DNA of 8,366 bases from CAZMXI01 sp964570205 (GTDB lineage Bacteria; Planctomycetota; Phycisphaerae; Tepidisphaerales; Tepidisphaeraceae). The notes under the pieces are model-generated. The model saw only the letters and a list, made by a program, of their open reading frames with translations, did no database searches and was not told where the DNA came from. Of this stretch, positions 1 through 5,955 are shown in pieces. Both the position numbers and the translations under genes were made by a program. The DNA is taken from NCBI GenBank assembly GCA_964570205.1, contig CAZMXI010000198.1, forward strand, positions 1 to 8,366, given 5' to 3'. Numbering within the stretch: position 1 is the first letter of the stretch; the number at the start of each line of letters is the position of its first letter.

Positions 1-91
1 GTATAGGTGTAACGCCGATGGCCCGCTTCTCCAATTCCGACTGAGGCAACACAGGGCCAGCTTCGGGGTATGGAAAGCGAAAGCCGACCAT
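1..91 (-). CDS. Possible N-terminus of an unidentified protein, cut by the window edge
   Basis: On the minus strand an ATG at 91-89 opens a frame of 30 codons that reaches the left edge without a stop; it starts MVGFRFPYPEAGPVLPQ. It lies 166 bp beyond the stop of the winged-helix gene in the same direction, so it could be a third gene of that module. There is no clear Shine-Dalgarno sequence and no recognisable family. A plus-strand frame through 2-133 is also open and ends in TAG, but it is arginine-rich and looks like a shadow. This is a weak call based only on an open frame of about 90 bases. Confidence 0.2.
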   Translation of the reverse strand, partial: MVGFRFPYPEAGPVLPQSELEKRAIGVTPI

Positions 92-257
92 CGTTTCTAC
101 GTCCGACCGGGGTACCCATGGCGAAATGTGTAGGCGGCATCGGATAGGTCAACGTAGGGTGCCGCGGCTGGGCGTCCGGCAATGGGGATTATGTGAAGTG
201 ATACCCCGAGTGATTCCGCCAATGTTGCAGATACTGGCGTCGTTCTCTGGGTGTAAT

Positions 258-1199
258 CTACTTCGCCACGACGCGGGTGCGGTCTTCTTTGGGGAACAGG
301 TCACGAAGCCGTGCTATGGATGCCGCATCACCTTTCGTGCCGTCCACAAGTGGCGACGATAGAACTCTGCAAGCATCGCGGCGATGGGAAACCAAGACGG
401 GGTTATCCCACGCAAAATCCTTGCGCTGCGCCTTGGCCAAGACTCGCAGCAGACGGATGCACTCGTCAAAGACCCTGAACCAGTTCACAAGAGTGATGCG
501 CCCACCCCGAAGGTGTAGCAGTGAGCGCCAAGGGCCGGTTTCCGACAAGTAGCAGTATCCGTGCTCTATGACTGCGACTTGCGCGGCCTGCCATCGCGTA
601 GCTGCCTCAGAGATGCCGCGGTAGGTGTATCCTGACCATTCCTGCACGTTGCGGAGCTTGCCGCCGCTTGGGTTTGCCAGCAGGTATATGAGGAGGAAGT
701 GCCGGACATCGCTTCCCAGGAGATCCCTGGCGCGGAGCAGCACCGTGGATGGCCCCGCGATTCTCTCTCCAATGCGGAAGTCTGATGGTGAGGATCGTTG
801 AGCATGCCGAGCGGTTCGTTCGAGAAAGGCGGCGATGCCTTCCGAAGGTTCCGGTTCGTGGATCACGGCTGCCGGTTCTTCCAGAACCGGGCGATGTTTC
901 GTGTCCAGCGCCCGCCAGATGCGAGTGCGCGGATCGTCGCTGGTGGCTCGCTTCTTTAGCCGCTGTCGGATCAGTTGGTCTCCGTATGCGTGCAGCCATT
1001 CCACGACGGTTTCGGCCAGACGTGGCTCGCTCGGCAGGAACTCGAAGGAACACCAGAGCAAGGCCTCGGGGTCAATCACTTCGGTCGAATCAGACGTAAC
1101 GGTTGAGAATGGCGCGCCGAGCTGGTGCCACTGTCCGTAGACCAGGTCGAGGAGCCGCTCCCGAAAAGCAGGTTCAAACGTAGCAAGCGAGGTCGGCAT
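258..1199 (-). CDS. Winged-helix domain protein, partner (possible antitoxin/regulator) of the nucleotidyltransferase
   Basis: The product is 313 aa and soluble, with no signal peptide or membrane segment. Residues about 162-222 read as a winged helix-turn-helix: a helix RHFLLIYLLANPSGG, then LRNVQEWSGYTYRGISEAA as the HTH pair, then the wing-like VIEHGYCYLSETG. The first 110 residues are helical and tryptophan-rich and match no domain I can name. Residues 225-313 are basic. The start chosen is the ATG at 1199, giving MPTSLATFEP; a longer frame back to 1295 lies inside the upstream gene in another frame and reads as non-coding. A GAGAGG sequence 7 nt ahead supports this start. The gene overlaps the end of the nucleotidyltransferase gene by 26 bp, which suggests translational coupling. 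By analogy with AbiEi/AbiEii and MenA/MenT pairs, I infer a DNA-binding antitoxin or autoregulator; the fold call is moderately safe, the role is a guess. Confidence 0.7.
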   Translation of the reverse strand: MPTSLATFEPAFRERLLDLVYGQWHQLGAPFSTVTSDSTEVIDPEALLWCSFEFLPSEPRLAETVVEWLHAYGDQLIRQRLKKRATSDDPRTRIWRALDTKHRPVLEEPAAVIHEPEPSEGIAAFLERTARHAQRSSPSDFRIGERIAGPSTVLLRARDLLGSDVRHFLLIYLLANPSGGKLRNVQEWSGYTYRGISEAATRWQAAQVAVIEHGYCYLSETGPWRSLLHLRGGRITLVNWFRVFDECIRLLRVLAKAQRKDFAWDNPVLVSHRRDACRVLSSPLVDGTKGDAASIARLRDLFPKEDRTRVVAK

Positions 1200-1797
1200 G
1201 GTCGAGCCTCTCAAGCACATTCTTGATTTCCGTTCGTATCTTCTCGAAGTCTGGCAGGGTACGCATCCAGTCCACGGCCCGGTCCAGTTCATCAAAGCTC
1301 GGCGTCAACGACTTGACGTCTTGAAGGTGGACCTCCTGACGGCGACAGAACTCGTCCGATGCTGCGTATAGTTTCAGCGGCAAGAGATCAGCCCTATCCA
1401 GCAGATGAAGCGCCAGCCGCTTACCGAACTTCCGTGTCGTCAGCCGTTGCTCAAAGCCCCTGGGCAGTCCGAACTCCACGAGCTTTCGAGGCCCGAGATG
1501 GACCCAGTTCTCCTTGAGCCCTTGAAGCTCAGAGTGATTCTGCGCTACTTTGCGGATGCACGCTTTGACTTCGTCCGGGAAGTCCTCAATGCGCGAGATC
1601 TCCAGCAAACCGGCATTCCATTGGCCCAGGACGTCAACGTCGCGGGTGGTACGCAGGTTCAGATTCTGCAATGCCATGGCTGCTCCACCACAGACAACCC
1701 ATTCAATGGGTTCACAGTCCTCGAACTCCAGCCATTGCGAGAGTTCCTCAAGAAGCTCCACGACCTTGTGGCCTGACATCTCCGTCATACGAGCCAT
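1174..1797 (-). CDS. AbiEii/DUF6036-like nucleotidyltransferase (possible toxin)
   Basis: The product is 207 aa. Residues 33-56 carry the nucleotidyltransferase signature: VVCGGAAMAL (Gly37-Gly38), then RTTRDVDVLG with the metal-binding pair Asp53 and Asp55. Downstream, DRADLLPLKLYAASD (about 134-148) contains Lys142 in the position where AbiEii/MenT-type enzymes keep a conserved lysine, and HLQDVKSLTP (157-166) matches the later conserved block of DUF6036 proteins. Enzymes of this fold transfer a nucleotide to protein or RNA; MenT toxins, for example, modify tRNA. The substrate here is unknown. The gene is first in a two-gene unit with a winged-helix partner. Start choice is uncertain: ATG codons lie at 1797, 1788 and 1779. 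The 1797 start has only a weak AGGT at 3 nt, and a TATAAT box overlaps it, so the transcript may begin at 1788 and use that ATG. The family call is firm; the toxin role is inferred. Confidence 0.85.
   Translation of the reverse strand: MARMTEMSGHKVVELLEELSQWLEFEDCEPIEWVVCGGAAMALQNLNLRTTRDVDVLGQWNAGLLEISRIEDFPDEVKACIRKVAQNHSELQGLKENWVHLGPRKLVEFGLPRGFEQRLTTRKFGKRLALHLLDRADLLPLKLYAASDEFCRRQEVHLQDVKSLTPSFDELDRAVDWMRTLPDFEKIRTEIKNVLERLDHADLACYV
1207..1212 (-). promoter_or_regulatory. Shine-Dalgarno site of the winged-helix gene
   Basis: GAGAGG on the minus strand, 7 nt before the ATG at 1199 and inside the 3' end of the nucleotidyltransferase gene. It decides the start against the longer frame beginning at 1295. 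Confidence 0.55.
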
Positions 1798-1824
1798 TAT
1801 ACCTGAGCAGATCGGCGATTTGAA
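1796..1824 (-). promoter_or_regulatory. Sigma70-type promoter of the nucleotidyltransferase/winged-helix unit
   Basis: On the minus strand TTCAAA (1824-1819, 4/6 to the -35 consensus) is followed after exactly 17 nt by TATAAT (1801-1796, 6/6). The -10 box overlaps the ATG at 1797. After a seven-base discriminator the first purine is A1788, which is also the A of the second in-frame ATG, so a leaderless transcript is possible. The site lies next to the phased repeats at 1826-1902. Confidence 0.5.
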
Positions 1825-1825
1825 G

Positions 1826-1902
1826 ATTTAACTTCCGAAAACATGAAATTTAATCTCCAGATTGTCGATGTTAAATTTCCGAATCATGGCAGTTCAGTTA
1901 CC
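1826..1902. repeat. Four 11-bp boxes with exact 22-bp period (likely operator array)
   Basis: Plus-strand boxes start at 1826 (ATTTAACTTCC), 1848 (ATTTAATCTCC), 1870 (GTTAAATTTCC) and 1892 (GTTCAGTTACC). The shared pattern is RTTNANNTNCC, or GGNANNTNAAY on the minus strand. The fourth copy is the most diverged, with 8 of 11 bases matching the third. The 22-bp step is about two helical turns, so all boxes face the same side of the DNA. The block is AT-rich and ends two bases before the predicted -35 box of the two-gene unit, so binding would act on that promoter. The winged-helix product is the obvious candidate ligand, by inference. Confidence 0.6.
1845..1879. repeat. Perfect 9-bp inverted repeat inside the box array
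   Basis: GAAATTTAA (1845-1853) and TTAAATTTC (1871-1879) are perfect reverse complements separated by 17 bp. The arms overlap boxes 2 and 3 of the 22-bp array, so the region can be read either as phased direct repeats or as a dyad for a dimeric regulator. Confidence 0.55.
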
Positions 1903-1940
1903 ACCCACGTCAACGAGCACCAGCAAGGCACTGGCGAAGT

Positions 1941-1964
1941 CATGTGACCTGCCATGTGACCGGC
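1941..1964. repeat. Tandem duplication of a 12-bp unit
   Basis: CATGTGACCTGC (1941-1952) is followed directly by CATGTGACCGGC (1953-1964), with 11 of 12 bases identical. It sits in the spacer between the CotH-like gene and the promoter region of the two-gene module. No function is evident; replication slippage would explain it. Confidence 0.5.
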
Positions 1965-2046
1965 TTCTCTGCATTGCGTACACATACGTCGGGCCGACTC
2001 CCGAATGGGCTTCCTGCCGTGTCGTGCGAATCAAGGTGTATGCCCC

Positions 2047-4503
2047 TCAACGATCAGAGATCACAAACTTCGCCTCCACCGGCCCTGACCAGGGGGTTGA
2101 TATCGGCGGCCCGCCGGTTTGGCGCCGCTTGGCATCATGCCCCCGGGCGATGATCCGCATGCTGTCGGCAAGGCGGATCGGGCCGCGGTACGCGACTGCC
2201 TTGGGTGAGATGGCCCCCTGGGACAATCGAGGATCGGAGCCATCCGTGGTGTAATAGACCATGGCGTCGGCCGGCGCGGAGAGCGTCAGCGTTGTTCCGG
2301 GCAGCACTTTGCCCCCCTTGTGACTGAGGGTAGGCGGTTGGCACAGTTGGCCGTCGATGAACTCCACGCGGGCGGCCAGCCATCGCTTCATCAGATCGAC
2401 CTCGCTCTGATAGGAGCCGCCGCGTGGTTGGAGGTTCCATCGCCTAACCTGGCGCGGCTGTGCTTCGCGCACCTCATCCGCGAGACGGTCGATCAAGCCG
2501 TTCATGTTGCCCAGCGAGAAATGCGTCAGGCGGAGCTCCTGCCAGCGGTCCACCCATCGCTGCCAGAAGTCCGGGTCCGTGAACAACCGGTTCCACCACG
2601 GAGTGTCGAAGTACGGGCCGGTGTTCCACTGGCGTGGGTCGTGGTCGCGCCCGTCGGTCGAGCCCAAAGCGCGATCGAAATCCCAGTGGGGCCCGAAGAC
2701 GATCTTCCCGTTACGATGGACTTGGAGGTGGGTGCTCAGAGCCAGGGCATCCACGTTGCCGCTGAGCACCTCCAGGACATGGTAGTCAATCCATGAACTC
2801 ACATCGATGCAAGCCAGGTAGCCCGCATCGGGCTCCTTCCATTTGGGGCCATTGAGCGCACGGTCAAAGCCCTTGAAGTACTCATCGAGGTACTTCCGCT
2901 GCGGCGCACGCTGGGGAAGCTTGAGTACCGACTCGTCCGGATCAACATGGACCATCGCGACGCCGGCGGCAGAGAGACCGCTCTCGCCCGGCCCCAGGCG
3001 GTCGATCTTGAGCAGGTACCCCCCTCTTACCTGGGGTGCTGTCAAATCCTCGGCGCGGAGCGGGTCTATGTTCACCCGGTGCTTGCCGACCTTGATCTTC
3101 TCTTCAAGCACGTATACGCCATGGTAGTGGGCCGACTGGACCGGTCCGGAATTGTTGACCAGGAAAACCTCCACGAACCGTGTACGAGGGGAGTAACGGC
3201 CCATGTCACGGCTTAGTTGATGAATGAATGGATTGTGGATCATCACGGGCTCGAAGGCGTTGGGCGCATAGAGCACCCAGTCCGAGTCCGCGGGAAGCCC
3301 CAGGGGCGAGCGATCCTGCTCATCGTTGAACTCGTCGAGGAAATGCACCGCGAAGCCCTGTTGCGGCATGCCGGCCGAGGTCGAGCCCCGAGTGCGGAAC
3401 TCGCCCCGGGTGGTCAATGAGGCAGGGCTTGTGAGCGTGGTCCTGCCGTTGGCCGGTTCGAAGAACGACAGGTGGACGAACGAATAACGACGGGACACCG
3501 TCGCGCCATCGCCGAGGGTATCCATGATCAACACTGGCAGCCTGGACGTGAACTCCTGCACGTCCTTGTGAAGAAGAAGGAGGGTCTCGCTGCGGGGCAG
3601 ACCCGGGAGCAGACCCTCCCTGTAAGCGCGCGCCCGCACCTGGCTGGTCTTGGCAATCACGAGCGGGTCGCGATAGACCGGCGAGCGAAGGGTCGGCAGT
3701 TGGCCGTCCAGCGTATAGTGAATGCTGGCGGCAGGATCGGGCGCTGACAGCCGGAGCGTGACCGGCTTCGTGAACGTGCCGCTGGACTGTGAGAATTCCA
3801 CTTCCGGAGCGAAGCCCGGCCCCTGGGACATGTTGGGTTTGCCGGGTGTGGGTCGCGCCAGGTAGCCACGGGTGGATGGTTCTCCACGCACGCTTCCGTA
3901 CGATGCATCGGCGGACTGCCTGGGATAGGCTGCAAATTCAGAGACGACCTTCCTGGCCGGGTCAACCAGCGCCAGGTAGCCGCCTTTCTTGTCGAGAACA
4001 AAGTTGCTGTGCAGGTGGGCCAGGTCATGGGTTCGATCCTTGCCGGAAGCGAAGACCACAAGGTGCATATCTGCCAGCAACGACACCCCGGGAAGCCGCC
4101 ATTTGGTCAAACTGCCGGCGTTGTCGGTCAGGAACCAGCCGTTGAGATTGACCGTTTCTGTTCCGCCGTTGTATAGCTCAATCCAGCCGGTGACTTCTCC
4201 TTGCTCGTCTGCCAGTCCGCGCTGTGCATCTGCCATGAATTCGGAGATATAGACCGAGGAGAAGGTGTCCGCCGCTCTCAGCGAGGCGGAAAGTCCAGGA
4301 ATGAGCAGCGTCAACGCCAGGACGAGGCGGTGGCCGCTGGTCGTTCCGGGTGAACCCGTACGGGAGCTCGGCTCACTGGCTGGATGCCGCCAACGATCTG
4401 CCCATCGCGAGGAATGCCTGCGCGGCCGTTGTGCGTGGTCCTCACCGGGCCAGACAGTCGGCCGGAGAGAGATGCCATGCCATACGCGCGAGTTCAGGGG
4501 CAT
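2047..4503 (-). CDS. Secreted lamin-tail / CotH kinase-like protein with chitobiase-type C-terminal domains
   Basis: The chosen ATG at 4503 gives 818 aa. Numbering from it, a hydrophobic segment LVLALTLLIPGLSASLRA (about 60-77) looks like a signal-peptide core. A lamin-tail domain follows (about 82-195, with ISEFMADAQ, WIELYNGG and NLNGWFLTD), then a first CHB_HEX_C-like domain (about 240-305, IHYTLDGQLPT). The CotH kinase-like region (about 365-665) has GGYLLKIDR, DVSSWIDYHVLEVLSGNVDA and FGPHWDFDRALG, matching the family's metal-binding WDFD motif. A second CHB_HEX_C-like domain ends the protein (about 730-815, VYYTTDGSDPR). CotH proteins are atypical protein kinases, known for phosphorylating spore-coat CotB; the target here is unknown. 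The start is uncertain: alternatives lie at 4515 (GTG) and 4548 (ATG), none has a good ribosome site, and the stretch before the hydrophobic core is unusually long and reads as low-quality coding sequence. Confidence 0.9.
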   Translation of the reverse strand: MPLNSRVWHGISLRPTVWPGEDHAQRPRRHSSRWADRWRHPASEPSSRTGSPGTTSGHRLVLALTLLIPGLSASLRAADTFSSVYISEFMADAQRGLADEQGEVTGWIELYNGGTETVNLNGWFLTDNAGSLTKWRLPGVSLLADMHLVVFASGKDRTHDLAHLHSNFVLDKKGGYLALVDPARKVVSEFAAYPRQSADASYGSVRGEPSTRGYLARPTPGKPNMSQGPGFAPEVEFSQSSGTFTKPVTLRLSAPDPAASIHYTLDGQLPTLRSPVYRDPLVIAKTSQVRARAYREGLLPGLPRSETLLLLHKDVQEFTSRLPVLIMDTLGDGATVSRRYSFVHLSFFEPANGRTTLTSPASLTTRGEFRTRGSTSAGMPQQGFAVHFLDEFNDEQDRSPLGLPADSDWVLYAPNAFEPVMIHNPFIHQLSRDMGRYSPRTRFVEVFLVNNSGPVQSAHYHGVYVLEEKIKVGKHRVNIDPLRAEDLTAPQVRGGYLLKIDRLGPGESGLSAAGVAMVHVDPDESVLKLPQRAPQRKYLDEYFKGFDRALNGPKWKEPDAGYLACIDVSSWIDYHVLEVLSGNVDALALSTHLQVHRNGKIVFGPHWDFDRALGSTDGRDHDPRQWNTGPYFDTPWWNRLFTDPDFWQRWVDRWQELRLTHFSLGNMNGLIDRLADEVREAQPRQVRRWNLQPRGGSYQSEVDLMKRWLAARVEFIDGQLCQPPTLSHKGGKVLPGTTLTLSAPADAMVYYTTDGSDPRLSQGAISPKAVAYRGPIRLADSMRIIARGHDAKRRQTGGPPISTPWSGPVEAKFVISDR

Positions 4504-4761
4504 TGGACAGGCCACGATTTCTGTGCCTTTCTCGTTGGAGTCTGACATCCCTACAGTCAGTGGAGCGGCTCGGTGACAAGTCCGGAAACGCCAACTCAAG
4601 ACCGCGAACAATCCTGACAGATGAATACCGGATTGAGTACCCGCGTGTTGATGGCGCCTGGTCCCAGCACTGCACGGGCAGGGAATGCGTTCATCCTTCG
4701 CAGATGATGGAAGGCAACACTCCTGCCGCCCGGCGCCAATCCGCCAGGCAACCGGCTTCTT

Positions 4762-4777
4762 GGGAAACGAGATTGCC
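4762..4777. promoter_or_regulatory. Imperfect palindrome resembling a LacI-family operator
   Basis: GGGAAACGAGATTGCC has matched half-sites of the form GGNAANC / GNTTNCC, the type seen in LacI/CcpA-family operators. Two extra bases at the centre are atypical. It lies 69 bp past the repressor gene and about 260 bp before the CotH-like start. Confidence 0.2.
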
Positions 4778-4823
4778 GAGTCACGCCGCCCACGCCCCTA
4801 CCGCAATCGGCTCGACCGGCCTC

Positions 4824-4841
4824 GGCGGCTCCGCAGCCGCC
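4824..4841 (-). terminator. GC-rich hairpin after the LacI-family gene
   Basis: GGCGGCT and AGCCGCC form a perfect 7-bp stem with a 4-nt loop, beginning 4 nt after the TGA stop at 4848-4846. No T-run follows on the minus strand, so this is either a Rho-independent terminator lacking a U-tract or an RNA 3'-end stabiliser. Confidence 0.35.
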
Positions 4842-4845
4842 TTCG

Positions 4846-5835
4846 TCAGCGGCCTTCCTTGCTCAGCAACTGCTGAAACTTCGCGTTGGCAATCGCTCGG
4901 GTCGGCAGCACGATCGGCCGCGGCGTATGCCCTGGGTCGTCCTGGAGCAGCGGCATGAGCTGGCTGACGCACGCCTCGGCCAGCATCGGCACATCCTGGA
5001 TGCTGCACACAATCGGAATCGGCAGCAGGTGCATCATCGGGATTTCATCAAAGCAGCCCACCACGGGCATCTGCTCGACCTCGGCGATGCCCTCGATAAT
5101 GCCCTGTCCCAGGAAGTTGTTGGTGCAGACAATCCCGTCCAGGTTCAGGCTGAGAAACTTGATGAACGCCTGCCGCCCGGTCTCGCGCTGGGCCGGCCCG
5201 TCGTGTCGGGCAACCACATTCAGCCGCTGCGAAACCATTTCGGCCCTGCGACGATGCGTAACGACGCTTTGCGGTCCGGCCACCAGCCCCACGGTTTTCA
5301 CGCCCACACGTTCCAGCGTATCGCACAGGATATGCGACATCTGGTCCTGGTCGCTGGAGACACTGGTGGAAATGCCCTCGATCGGACGGTCAAGAATCAC
5401 GAGAGGCAGGCCGGCGGGCAGCAGATCGGCCAGCGCCTGCCGCGTCTTGGCGGCCGGCACCAGAATCAGCCCGTCAATGCCCTTGGACGGCAGCAGGCGA
5501 AGGTACTCGGCCTCAACCTCCGGGTCCTCGGCGCTGTTGCACAGCATCAGTGAATAGCCGTGCCGGTGCAGACTCTGCTCGACGAGGCTGGCAATGGCGC
5601 CGAACCAGGGGTTGGCAATATCCGAAACCATCAAGGCGACGGTTTGCGATCGGCGGGTTCGCAGCGACCGAGCCACCAGGTTGGGCCGATAGCCAAGGCG
5701 GTTGGCCGCCTCGATCACGCGCTGCCGCGTGGCGTCCGAAATTCGAGATGCGGCCGGACCGCCGGCCAGCACACGGCTGACGGTGCTGATGCTGGTTCGC
5801 GCTTCCCTCGCGATGTCGGTCAGAGTTGCGGCCAC
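4846..5835 (-). CDS. LacI-family transcriptional regulator
   Basis: The product is 329 aa, normal for the family. Residues 4-24 are the helix-turn-helix (TLTDIAREARTSISTVSRVL). The hinge helix follows at about 49-60 (YRPNLVARSLRT), with Leu58 in the position that wedges into the operator minor groove. From residue 62 onward it is a periplasmic-binding-protein-like effector domain (VALMVSDIANPWFGAI, GIDGLILVPA, LPLVILDRP, VVGCFDEIP). The start is the GTG at 5835, just before the HTH, with GGAG 5 nt ahead; no ATG lies near. The frame is open far upstream, but that part is antisense to two real genes. It is divergent from the hydrolase gene with a 120-bp spacer, and it precedes the CotH-like gene in the same direction. 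Effector and targets cannot be read from the sequence; the family often senses sugars or nucleosides. Confidence 0.94.
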   Translation of the reverse strand: MAATLTDIAREARTSISTVSRVLAGGPAASRISDATRQRVIEAANRLGYRPNLVARSLRTRRSQTVALMVSDIANPWFGAIASLVEQSLHRHGYSLMLCNSAEDPEVEAEYLRLLPSKGIDGLILVPAAKTRQALADLLPAGLPLVILDRPIEGISTSVSSDQDQMSHILCDTLERVGVKTVGLVAGPQSVVTHRRRAEMVSQRLNVVARHDGPAQRETGRQAFIKFLSLNLDGIVCTNNFLGQGIIEGIAEVEQMPVVGCFDEIPMMHLLPIPIVCSIQDVPMLAEACVSQLMPLLQDDPGHTPRPIVLPTRAIANAKFQQLLSKEGR

Positions 5836-5840
5836 CTGGG

Positions 5841-5844
5841 CTCC
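5841..5844 (-). promoter_or_regulatory. Shine-Dalgarno site that fixes the GTG start of the LacI-family gene
   Basis: GGAG on the minus strand, 5 nt before the GTG at 5835. It supports this codon as the start although the frame stays open upstream. Confidence 0.6.
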
Positions 5845-5866
5845 AGAGGGTAAGGACGTTCGGCAG

Positions 5867-5872
5867 ATTCTA
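5867..5872 (-). promoter_or_regulatory. Possible -10 box of the LacI-family gene
   Basis: TAGAAT on the minus strand (5/6 to consensus), 31 bp before the GTG. No convincing -35 lies 16-18 bp upstream. The plus-strand half-site GGCAAACG at 5885-5892 in the same divergent spacer could be an autoregulatory contact, but only one half of the palindrome is present. Confidence 0.22.
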
Positions 5873-5955
5873 TCCACAAGCGACGGCAAACGTACAGGGA
5901 CGAACAGAGTCGGCTTTTCGGCCAAGCCCCGATGCGGTACTGTGTCGTCGCACGG

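Larger units (their letters stand above)
4504..4845. other. Intergenic region between the LacI-type gene and the CotH-like gene
   Basis: These 342 bases hold no gene I can support. A strong GC-rich hairpin lies just after the repressor's stop (4824-4841), and an imperfect palindrome lies at 4762-4777. No consensus -35/-10 pair was found for the CotH-like gene. Its frame continues upstream to about 4611 with alternative starts, so part of the region may be coding. Small open frames on both strands have no family signature. Confidence 0.5.

Noticed and set aside
258..1199. HEPN partner of a HEPN/MNT toxin-antitoxin pair
   Set aside because: An R-x5-H string (RALDTKH) occurs near residue 96, but the surrounding sequence is not HEPN-like. 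The protein is much longer than typical HEPN partners and its best signature is a winged helix; the enzyme is also larger than a minimal MNT domain.
1200..1295. N-terminal extension of the winged-helix protein to a start at 1295
   Set aside because: It lies fully inside the nucleotidyltransferase gene in another frame, is Cys/Trp/Arg-rich, and a good ribosome site points to the ATG at 1199.
1826..1902. CRISPR array
   Set aside because: The boxes are only 11 bp and imperfect with 11-bp spacers, far below CRISPR repeat and spacer sizes, and no cas gene is present.
1988..1998. Terminator hairpin after the CotH-like gene (GTCGGGCCGAC)
   Set aside because: Only a 4-bp stem with a 3-nt loop, no T-run, and nearly 50 bp past the stop; too weak to call.
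1862..2254. A 130-codon plus-strand open frame overlapping the box array and the 3' end of the CotH-like gene
   Set aside because: No recognisable domain or ribosome site; its second half is antisense to the CHB_HEX_C-like domain.
4350..4958. A 202-codon plus-strand open frame over the CotH-like start and the repressor's 3' end
   Set aside because: No family signature, low-complexity Arg/Ser/Ala composition, and it overlaps the well-supported LacI-family gene on the other strand.
5912..5928. Inverted repeat GGCTT-N7-AAGCC before the hydrolase gene as a LacI operator
   Set aside because: The arms are only 5 bp and do not match LacI-family half-sites; such dyads are expected by chance in GC-rich spacers.
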